Shown here: positions 56,009-64,000 of the stretch, piece after piece | Layout: each line of letters opens with the position of its first letter | How positions within the stretch are numbered: the stretch's first letter is position 1 | Assembly: GCA_001247695.2 (NCBI GenBank) | Contig: LGRX02013910.1 | Span: 1-64,000 of the forward strand | Length of the DNA: 64,000 nucleotides | From: Cymbomonas tetramitiformis | Taxonomy: Eukaryota > Chlorophyta > Pyramimonadophyceae > Pyramimonadales > Pyramimonadaceae | Direction: 5' to 3' | The notes under the pieces: generated by a model | What the model saw: only the letters and a program-made list of their open reading frames with translations | What the model was told of the DNA's origin: nothing | Databases searched by the model: none | Position numbers and translations under genes: made by a program

Positions 56009-58342
56009 CTAGCCACTAGTGGTCTTCGGAGCTGTCTGCCCGGCTCGGAGCAGCGTGACTGTGAAGCAGTTGCCGGCCCCCGGGGCCGGTGATGAATCAT
56101 TCGTAGAAGAAATCGACGAGTTCTCGATCACGGGAGGCTGCACCGCACCGGGGTGCTGCCAAGTGCTGCCCGACGGTGGGGCCTCGCCATCTGAAGATGA
56201 AGCCGGCGACAGCGGAGGGCCGTCCACAAACAACTCGGCAGGCGGTGGCGGCCCGGGATGCCACGGCATCGGAGCCATGTAGAGTTCCTGCCGTCTCTGC
56301 TCCCGCCGTTGGCGACGAGGCGGAATAGCACATGGTATGTCACGAACCACGTCAGTCGGCGAAGCCTCCGCAGCCGGGACTGCCGAGCCAGTTGACGTAG
56401 CACCACCGACCGGTGGACCCGTGCATGTGCGCGCACCGGCACCACCGACACCGGCAACGGCGTGCGGTGCGGCGGTGGCACAAATTACAAAGAGCGCACA
56501 CACCAAGGAGGAAGTGAGGAGAGACCTCCCGAACCTCGGAATGCCGCTCCCACAGCCGTACCGCGGCCGTGGTAGCTCAACCGAGGCATCTTCGTCGTCG
56601 TCGTCGCTCGTGACGTAGGATGCGGGCTTGTACTCCACCACGCGCTCCGGCTCCTTAATCGCGGAGAGCAAATTCATGCTCGGGGCCGACTCGTCGGGCA
56701 CCAACGCAACCCCCGTGCTCCCAATGAAATCGGCAAACGTGCGGGTGACGGGAGGGCAAAAGGGGTTCGGCGGACCGGTCCACTCCTCCTCGGACCCAAC
56801 CGACCCGGGCGGGGAGTGCGCGGCCGGCTCCGACACCACCGGCAAGTCGGCAGTGAAGGTGTTGATGTTGAATGTTGAAGCTCCAGCCGCGTGTGCCATC
56901 TCAGAGAACTCGGCGACAGCGGACACGAGGACCTCACCGTCCTCCTCGCAGAACGAGCACGCCGAAAGATCGGTGAAGACCTCCGGCTTCCCGCCCGCAA
57001 GCATGCAGAGGGCGTCGAATTCCACGGGGTCGCCGTGGTCGATGGCGTGCTGGAACTTCGCGGCCAGCACGGAGTTCTCGGCCTCCTCGGCGAAGGCGAA
57101 TGCCGAGAGCCCGGTCCTGCCCCCGTTCGGGCAGTCCCGGTGCCAATGCCTCGCTCTCCCCTTAGCACACACCTGATTTTGGCAGTACGGGATTGTCGCA
57201 CCGCTGTCGCGGTGGAAGGCCACCTTTCGTGAGACGGATTGAGACCAATTCCCCCCTTTGGGGAGGGGCGAGGCTGCGAAACGGGTCTTGACACGGCGGT
57301 CCGGTTTGTCCGCGCGAGGGGTAAACCCCCGCGGAGACGGTTCGGACTCGGCGGTGACGAGGAAGGTGGCCAATTGCCTCTTCAAGTCGAGCACCATTGT
57401 CCGTAAGTCCGCGACCTCACTCGCCGCACCCGACTCACCAACGCCCTTCCCCATGAAGTGCGTGCCGTGGGAGTACCGGTGTGCGGATGCGGTGGCGGTG
57501 CCCGCCCGCACGTGCTCGCCGTAGCACTCCCGCACCCACTGCTGAATAGTGAGTAGGTCGTGGGCGGCTCGTTGGTCGTGAAGGAGCAAACGGGACACCA
57601 CCGGCTGGTAGAAGGTGGCGTCGAGGGCTTTGATGAAAAGGGACTTCACGTCCTCGTCCTGGAGCGTTGATCTGGTCCTCGCAGCCTTGAGCGCGGCGTT
57701 GAAGTCCTCAATGGGTCCATGAGGGTCCACGCCCGCAGCGATGCGGACGGCAAACATGTCCGCTTGCCCCTGGAAGGGGTCCCCAATCGGGATCATCCGA
57801 CGGGCGAACTCGAGCAGGACACGCTTACCGTCTGCCGGGAAGCTGGCGTGGGACGAGTCCAACCAGTCCGCTGCGGGCGACGAGGGGTCGATCAGCAGCT
57901 CGATCGTGGAGAACAATAAATTGTTGGCCTCCACGCGGACGGCCAAAGTAGCGTCGTCCAGCGTAAAGAGCGGGAGGAAACCGATGTCCTCAGTGGCGAA
58001 TGCCGCCTGCAGGGCAGACACCATTCTCGTGAAGATGGCCGCCGCGTGGGGCTCCGCACCGGAAAATCTCCCCTCTTTGCCGTCGAACAACTTGCGTTGG
58101 ACGTGCTTCGCCACCTTCATGTCGAAGTGCTCCCGCTGTAGGGTGCGTACCGATGCCAAAAATGTAGCCCCCGCCGAATTAGCGGCTGGCTGTGCCGCTG
58201 GCGGGGTCGCGGGCGTGTTGGCATGCCTGGCAGCAACGGAGTCAAAGATTGTGCTTAATGTGCGGCGGCGATGCGCCATGCTAGCCGTCGATCTAGTAGA
58301 AGCAACCATGATGAAGAAGACTACAGGGGTGGAGTGAGGCAA
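56009..58342 (-). CDS. Gag-like protein of element D
   Basis: An intact 777-residue frame. Two ATGs are close (residue 1 and MVASTRSTAS at residue 12); the second starts the part shared with element B. Residues 25-90 carry RRTLSTIFDSV and REHFDMKVAKHV. Residues 90-330 are capsid-like helices (ALDATFYQPVVSRLLLHD). Near residue 390 a zinc-knuckle-like cluster reads CQNQVCAKGRARHWHRDC. After an acidic Pro-rich part comes a hydrophobic segment (SLVCALFVICATAA, about residue 620), then a Gly/Pro-rich tail. A gag that ends with a membrane-spanning segment is unusual; the same hydrophobic block exists in B. The GC content of the ORF is far above its AT-rich surroundings. Confidence 0.75.
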   Translation of the reverse strand: MPHSTPVVFFIMVASTRSTASMAHRRRTLSTIFDSVAARHANTPATPPAAQPAANSAGATFLASVRTLQREHFDMKVAKHVQRKLFDGKEGRFSGAEPHAAAIFTRMVSALQAAFATEDIGFLPLFTLDDATLAVRVEANNLLFSTIELLIDPSSPAADWLDSSHASFPADGKRVLLEFARRMIPIGDPFQGQADMFAVRIAAGVDPHGPIEDFNAALKAARTRSTLQDEDVKSLFIKALDATFYQPVVSRLLLHDQRAAHDLLTIQQWVRECYGEHVRAGTATASAHRYSHGTHFMGKGVGESGAASEVADLRTMVLDLKRQLATFLVTAESEPSPRGFTPRADKPDRRVKTRFAASPLPKGGNWSQSVSRKVAFHRDSGATIPYCQNQVCAKGRARHWHRDCPNGGRTGLSAFAFAEEAENSVLAAKFQHAIDHGDPVEFDALCMLAGGKPEVFTDLSACSFCEEDGEVLVSAVAEFSEMAHAAGASTFNINTFTADLPVVSEPAAHSPPGSVGSEEEWTGPPNPFCPPVTRTFADFIGSTGVALVPDESAPSMNLLSAIKEPERVVEYKPASYVTSDDDDEDASVELPRPRYGCGSGIPRFGRSLLTSSLVCALFVICATAAPHAVAGVGGAGARTCTGPPVGGATSTGSAVPAAEASPTDVVRDIPCAIPPRRQRREQRRQELYMAPMPWHPGPPPPAELFVDGPPLSPASSSDGEAPPSGSTWQHPGAVQPPVIENSSISSTNDSSPAPGAGNCFTVTLLRAGQTAPKTTSG

Positions 58343-58695
58343 GAAGACGTGGAAAAAATGCGGTAGTCTTGGGCGGCCAAGAAATGCGGTGGGTCGTCGA
58401 TACGGCTGCCGTGAGAGAGCAGAAATTCCGAGAAGTCGTGTGGTAGATGGCGGCCGATACGAAACGGTGTGGTGACCAACCAGGATGCGTAAACCAATCC
58501 AACGTTAACTCCCGTAGAAAAGATGTCCTCAAAGGCCTACAGCTAGCCGCAAATCAACCCACAAAACTTAGGCCATACCCGCGACTGCCGGCACTTCCAC
58601 GCGCGGAGCGCCTCACTCCATCCCAAGCGTCTGGCTTTAGCCAATCATCCTTGCGGCGTCGCAGTGGCTAAATAAAGCGTAAGTGGGGCCAAACC

Positions 58696-58909
58696 TGTCA
58701 GATATATAGTCGGGTGTGTATATATCGGATAACGGAGAATAAACCCTGAGTTAAGGGGTTTCGATATCAGAACGGTAAAAGTCTCAGATTGATAAAAGAG
58801 GTACACATAAATACTAACGGGTGTTTCCCGTCTACTGGTGACGGTCACCCAGCCTACTATAGGAAGTGACAAGTGACAGATCTTGACTGTCGGTGTGTCA
58901 CATCCAGCA
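58696..58909 (-). repeat. 5' LTR of element D
   Basis: 214 bp, same as 55545-55758. Confidence 0.96.
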
Positions 58910-58914
<5 letters not shown>

Positions 58915-58941
<27 letters not shown>

Positions 58942-61440
58942 CCACAACAACCTATGTCAGCTCAATATATATATATGTACTGATCTGATTAGGTACATGC
59001 TTTTGTGCTGATCAATACTGAGTCAATTGTCAGAATGCAGTATAGTGGTTGTTGTTGCTCCAGCGATATGTGAGAGTGGATGGACTGTGCTCAACAGTTA
59101 CCAGCTGTTATAATGAGCACAGTATTCTGCCTTCGGGTCTGGAGATATCTCCATCCAGCCCTACAGCATGTTGTTTTATCCTGCTCCCATATCTATCGCC
59201 ATCTCTGACATTCCACACGCACATGTGTTTGTGGAATGGTATCCATATTATCATGCACATAATGGACATTATAGTTGATCAATTCACTCTGAGTCAGTGA
59301 ATGTCATCATATACAGTAATGTCAGTGTGTGTGCAATGTGCAGTACTTGTTGATTAGTACTTTTGCCAGTGTGTGTGTGTGTTCACTTTACACACTTACA
59401 GGAAGATAACTTCTGGTATTACAATATTCCCAGATAGTTTATCATGCAGGATGATGATCAGCATACCATGTACTGAATGAATCTAGCATGATATATATCA
59501 GGTTAGGAGTTATTGTAATCCTGTTATAATCTCATTCACAATAATGAGTTGCTTGTTTATTTTACATGTAGCTCTGGTGAGCATTCCATCCAGTAATCCA
59601 CCATAGAACGTGCATGTGATCCGAAGAGCATCTCGGCTCCACCGGACATGACGAGCTAATTATGGTGTTGAGATTACTTTCAGGCACCTTATGCTAACAT
59701 GGATTCTAATATAACTTAGCATGCACTGCAATATGCTTGTGCAATGTTCAGTATATTGCAATATGATGCTAATGTTCCAGTTGTTAACGTGATCAAACTG
59801 GTATATATATACTACAGCTGGTATCGTGATCAAGCTGTTTTGGTGATGCATGCACAATTTACAATATTGCAGTCACTCAGTATAGAATGTATATATGGTG
59901 TAATGCTGCATGTACTCACTATATGCTGCATGTTGGTGAATGCTGCAAGTGGAGTATGTGTGCATGTGTGTGTGTGTGTGTGTGTTGCAATCATTGCAAT
60001 CTCAGTACACACATATCTTGCACACTATATTGCAAATAAGTATACAAATTCTGATGATTTGAAATATCTCTGCAGTCATCAAGATATAGTGTGAAATGCT
60101 GCAATATGGTGATCATGCGTCCATCATGCGTCCGTCCAAAGTATCCCTGCGAGTATACAAATATTTTGCAGAGGATATTGACGCGCGCATACGATGCATA
60201 TATGATCGTTGCAACTATTTTGACATCATCATCGTAAAACTGCAAGATGACTGTCGTGCGCTGCAAGTAACTTTATGCAATCGCGCGCGCTGTTGATGAA
60301 AAGCATATATTGTCGCCATATTCTCAGCACATGATACGAGTGCTGACTTGTGCGCGGATCATGAATCCGCTGATGTTTTCTATGCCGTATCTCGTACTGC
60401 GTAATTTTTACAACTGCGAATCATCCATGCGCGTGCATATGATTGCCGCGCATACTTCTGACTGCGAATCGCTTCTGCGCACACTTATGATTGCCGCGCA
60501 TACTTTTCACTGCGAATCGCTTTTTCGCACATATATGATCGCCGTACATTTCTTACAACTGCGAATAGTTCTGCGCGCATATATATGTGACCACAGAGCA
60601 TTCGTATGCTTCATGCACACCTTTTCGCACAGTGTATACGACGGTCAGCTGTATGCACGATCCTGCGAATGCGACAATTATCCTCGCGCACTGTCTTCGC
60701 TATTGCAGCGGTATGTGCAGTATATCAATTATTCGTATTTATTCGACTGCGTCGCCAGATATGCTTGCGCTCCGCGTAAACACAAAATTATTGATATCTA
60801 CGCGCTGCACTCACTTGAGTTCTCGTTTCTCGTGCCTGACGAGTTAGAATACCATCTGATACGGGCTGATATGCGAGCCCTTAGTATATCATATAAAATA
60901 CTAGTAAGCGCTGTGTTATGGGACGGTAACACACGCGTAAGTTATTAGCGGGGATGAGTGCAGACTTCTGTGAGAAGATACTGCTCTAGCACAACGCTAG
61001 CTCATCTATACCGAATGTCTCCCATCGCATAGATGGTACCGCCATTGGGTTGTGAACCCGAGACATTGGTTGAACGACTGGTATCGGTAGAACGAATGAT
61101 GCGTTCGCCCTATGATACCCGCATGCTTGTTCCGCACATGCTTGAAGCGAAGATGATTTCTTGTTTGGTACTTCAAGATTGTATCTTGCTTCGCCATCTT
61201 CGAGTTCGACATACGAACTCTCGATGACAGGTGTCATTCAAGTCTTTCCTTGAATAAATGACAGATGATGTGACTTATCATCTCGGTGACATGTACAGTC
61301 ATAGTCGACCGTACTGACGACTGTCTGTCATTATAATATATGACATGACTCGACATGACATGACATGGTATGACATGTCTGACAGGTATGCCACGTATGA
61401 CATGTATGACATGTATGACACATATGTCATCGGTCATAAC
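58915..61440. other. AT-rich region with short repeats, no gene
   Basis: Starts with (GT)n at 58919-58940; a second (GT)n is at 59964-59984. TGACATG words cluster at 61335-61425. The ORFs at 59744-60094 and 60310-60948 have repeat-driven composition. Confidence 0.55.
60412..60605. repeat. 48-bp tandem repeat, four copies
   Basis: ACTGCGAATC followed by a GCGCA(C/T)AT-rich part recurs at about 60414, 60462, 60510 and 60558. Because 48 is a multiple of three, it creates a 16-residue repeat in the frame 60310-60948. Confidence 0.85.
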
Positions 61441-61559
61441 CCTGACAATTATGGGGCTCAATGTGAGAATTGCAAAGTTCAAAGAGCTTTTATGTTTTTG
61501 AAGTATACGGAACCACTTAAGATCATTGAATGGCGGCATCTGCAAGTAGGTGCAAGAAG

Positions 61560-62026
61560 TCATGATGAATGCGCATGGGAAGATGCGTGGAGCGTACAGT
61601 TATTTCGATACGTCACAACTGGGAGCAGAGTGGGGAACGCACGATGTGATATTTGTGCCAATCCATGTTTATTTGCATTGGACATTGGGTGTTTTATATC
61701 CGAAGGAGCAGAGAGTTGAATACTTTGATTCCTTACATCACCAACAACGGAAAACATTCATGGTGGAATCTCATTTTGTGTGAGCTAACCAACGCAATTG
61801 GGCAACGGCATCGAGCGAGTCACGTGAACATCACCGGAGACACAGTGCACTCGCGTGATCTTACTAGTAGCCAACAACGAAATCCTGTTGAATGCGGTGT
61901 TTTTTGTTAGCAAACATGCATGCGATCGCCAACGGGATTAACCATGAAGAAGTGAAAGAGGAAGACATGAAAGTCCGTAGATTGCACATGATTAGAGAGA
62001 TGCGCTTAGGTTGGCGGGGCGGCAAT
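61560..62026 (+). pseudogene. Ulp1-type (C48) cysteine protease fragment, frameshifted
   Basis: One frame has FVPIHVYLHWTLGVL with the catalytic His, followed by VEYFDSLHH with the Asp. A second frame has QQRNPVECGVF with the catalytic Cys. A one-base loss in the T-run at 61901-61906 shifts again into a helical stretch with NMHAIANGINHEE, ending at a possible splice donor GTAAGT (62026). Ulp1 proteases cleave SUMO; they are often carried by CACTA and Mutator-type transposons. At least two frame breaks make this copy inactive. The N-terminal part is not visible. Confidence 0.8.
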
Positions 62027-62404
62027 GTAAGTAAGGCATGTATATAAATGTAAAGGTGTGTGGGGCATGCAATATTTTGGGGTAGGATTGTCGGTGATAC
62101 AAGTAAACACGTGTTTCAGAAATGTGACCGTGGCAAGGAGAGTGTGGGCAAGTCCCCGACTACACAAAGGTATCGGGTTGGCAGCCCAAAATTTGTGTGG
62201 ATCCCTTCTTGTGGCGGGCCATGGGCATTCCGAGCAAGGAGGCAACTTTCTTGATTCAATCCTTAGCCACACACCGTGGAAAGCAAGGGGGGTTGTGTAG
62301 CGGTGTTAAGCGGCAATTATAGGTTGAATACCCTTCCAGAGGGTTGTCTACTTGGGAGGAATGCCCGTCACTTGCCTGAGTACACTTAATAATGGATAAG
62401 ATGA

Positions 62405-62965
62405 GTATCCAAAGGCATTTTCAGGGCCTGTAAGGTCGTTTTCAGGGCCTGAAAGGCATTTCCAGGGCCTGTAAGGTCGGTTTCAGGGCCTAGAAGGCAT
62501 TTTCAGCGCCTGAAAAGTCGTTTTCAGCGCCTGAAAGGCATTTTCAGCGCCTGAAAATCGTTTTCAGGCCTGATATGAATTTTCAGGGCTTGGAACACTA
62601 TAGAAGTTCAGGCCCTGAACTTTTTTTTCAGGGTGTTAGATAGCGACATGAGAATATATTTCTAAACTTTATATAACACGAAAAGTGAATACAAAGTTCA
62701 GGCCCTGAAAAAAAAGTTCAGGGTTGTTCTTAAGAGTGTGAATTCCAAAAGTTCAGGCCCTGAACTTTTGTGGAAAACTTATATTAACCAGGAGGTTTTT
62801 TCTAGGGTGTATAACTAGCCTAGTATAAAACAAGATCAGACCCTGAATGTGATTTTCAGGCCCTGAAAGTGAAGTTCAGGGCCTGAAAATAAAAATCAGG
62901 GCCTGAAAAAAAAGTTCAGGCCCTGAAAAAAAATTTCAGGGTCTAAATTTTCAGGGCCTGAAAAT
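62405..62965. repeat. Array of about 20 TTCAGGGCCTGAA palindromes
   Basis: Palindromic words TTCAGGGCCTGAA, TTCAGGCCCTGAA and TTCAGCGCCTGAA occur at about 21-bp spacing in 62415-62580 and more loosely to 62965. The pattern matches a transposon subterminal zone, possibly of the element that carried Ulp1. No partner array is seen in the window. Confidence 0.92.
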
Positions 62966-62984
62966 TTCAATCGTAAGTAGCCCC

Positions 62985-63043
62985 CCATCTGCCGGATTTA
63001 CTCCCCAACTTATGGGGGGTAAAAGTGTCTCTCCCCATGAGAT
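62985..63043. repeat. Relic of the A-family LTR end
   Basis: CCCCAACTTATGGGGGGTAAAAGTGTCTCTCCCCATGA matches the last 40 bases of the element A LTR (9152-9191) with a few changes. Right after it the outer hAT end begins, so this LTR end probably marks the right border of the large insertion in the hAT. Confidence 0.65.
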
Positions 63044-63113
63044 TTCTTCGATTGACTTATTCATAGTTATTCGATTAGTTTGAAAAAATGCGATACCGGG
63101 CCTTGGTATTTAG

Positions 63114-64000
63114 TTTCGTAACGTGCAAGAAATATCAATCCGACACGTAAAGTAAAAATAAAATCGTTACGCCAATTTTAGTTAAATTCGGCATTTGCGT
63201 TCTGACAATCAGCTAATCAGTATAAAAAACTGTCATTTACGTGTTTTGAGAAATTCATATAGGCCACGATTTTGAGACGCTTTATTTTCCCCCCCGCACA
63301 AGTACATACAAACCAACAATTTTAAACCCTCGGGTCACTCTTGAGACACCGAAAACCCCAACGAAATAGCCCACACATGTGAATTTGTTCATGATTTTTT
63401 GGGGGTTCCCTACACCCGCACCCTCTTCTACGAGGGTACCAATGTATAGTGCGCACCACGAAGGCGTATGGGTTATAATGATGTATTTTGGCGCGAGAAA
63501 AGGTCGATCGCCGAGAAACTCTCACCCCAACGATTCTGCAAAAGTAAAGCCCCTAAAGATGAATTTTCGACACGATCCGCCCAGATCGTTTTGATATGGG
63601 GTGAACGAAGTTACGGAGGGGGAGATCTTGACCCCGCCATAAGGTGGTGGCCTGTCTCCTGCTGTCCCCCCTCGGAGAGCTGTGTCACACACACTTGCTA
63701 GTTTCACTCAAGACACCCGATGCACAGTCATAAAACCCTTAAGCTTTTTATTTTATGCATCTTAGTCCCCGACAGTTTGTGCCATCAAATGTGTATCTCT
63801 CATAGATATTGCTTACATATATATCCCTCACCGCACTGTTGATTTCACCTTTCACCGCATTACGAAGAGCATCCGCTATCAAGGTTCAATGCCCGCGCGA
63901 AATAGATTCGTACCCGCCTATCTCAAAGAATACTGTACGTTTTTTTTAATGAATTGTTGAAATTAAATCGGGAAAATGCATAACTATATCAAGAGAAAAC
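63114..64000. other. No gene recognised
   Basis: Sequence outside the outer hAT. Short ORFs only (for example 63379-63594), without recognisable motifs. Confidence 0.5.

Larger units (their letters stand above)
55545..58909 (-). mobile_element. Compact LTR retroelement D (3.4 kb)
   Basis: Two 214-bp LTRs that look identical (55545-55758, 58696-58909) run from TG to CA. ATATA flanks both (55540-55544, 58910-58914). On the minus strand the sequence after the 5' LTR is GGTTTGGCCCCAC (58695 downward), a shorter form of the site in A and C. CTAGGTGGTG precedes the 3' LTR. It carries one long gag-like ORF and no polymerase. Identical LTRs indicate a recent insertion. Confidence 0.96.
29649..63105 (+). 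mobile_element. hAT transposon whose two ends are now 33 kb apart
   Basis: CAAGGCCCGGTATC at 29649-29662 is repeated in inverse at 63092-63105. The 8-bp sequence GTATTTAG lies directly outside both ends (29641-29648, 63106-63113). Both subterminal regions share CGATTGACTTATTCATA-type repeats (29690-29870, 30470-30590, 63050-63080). A hATC transposase remnant sits at 30202-30393. The element's own DNA is about 29649 to 30600 plus 63044 to 63105; the remaining 32 kb is later insertions. Confidence 0.87.

Noticed and set aside
60310..60948. 212-residue protein
   Set aside because: Its repeats come from a 48-bp minisatellite; composition is not protein-like and no motif is present.

Overview
This window is a transposon graveyard from a eukaryotic nuclear genome, not a prokaryotic region. 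The evidence is GT-AG introns, a chromodomain Ty3-type retrotransposon, hAT, CACTA and Mutator-like DNA transposons, a LINE, and one 20-N assembly gap. Only one intact host gene is visible: a six-exon SixA-type histidine phosphatase at 26428-27944, all of whose introns are phase 0. A decayed RecQ helicase fragment (25135-25731) lies beside it. SixA-like phosphatases are typical of bacteria, algae and plants, so an alga or plant-lineage host is plausible. The species cannot be fixed from this sequence.

Layout. 1-5275: copy 1 of an unusual gag element (minus strand) with a long leader of hairpin repeats, split by a 1.74-kb hAT remnant (3320-5059). 5266-8612: a 5'-truncated LINE. 8930-10820: compact LTR element A. 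11679-25018: a complete CACTA-type element with 43-bp terminal inverted repeats, a 3-bp target duplication and masses of TTTCCATAGG subterminal repeats. It carries a 5.1-kb hAT (15382-20528), and that hAT transposase is itself split by compact LTR element B (16315-17951). 25019-29648: the host-gene island. 29649-63105: the two ends of one hAT element, with matching 8-bp duplications, now 33 kb apart because about 32 kb of later insertions lie between them. These insertions are a 185-bp satellite, compact LTR element C (32083-34038), a second A-family copy (34290-39440) hit by a Mutator-like element with a 9-bp duplication (34700-38750), copy 2 of the gag-protease element (39413-47925), a chromovirus (48953-54204), compact LTR element D (55545-58909), a broken Ulp1 protease (61560-62026) and a palindrome array (62405-62965).

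Two patterns link the elements. First, the compact LTR elements A-D share a primer-binding site of GGTT(A)TGG type, complementary to the initiator tRNA-Met anticodon loop (internal priming, as in copia and Ty5), and a GGTGGTG tract just before the 3' LTR, although their LTRs and ORFs differ. None encodes a polymerase, so they presumably depend on an autonomous partner elsewhere. Second, the leaders of the two gag-protease copies carry twelve copies of one hairpin whose stems change in a compensatory way. This is the best candidate here for an undescribed functional RNA (or DNA) element.
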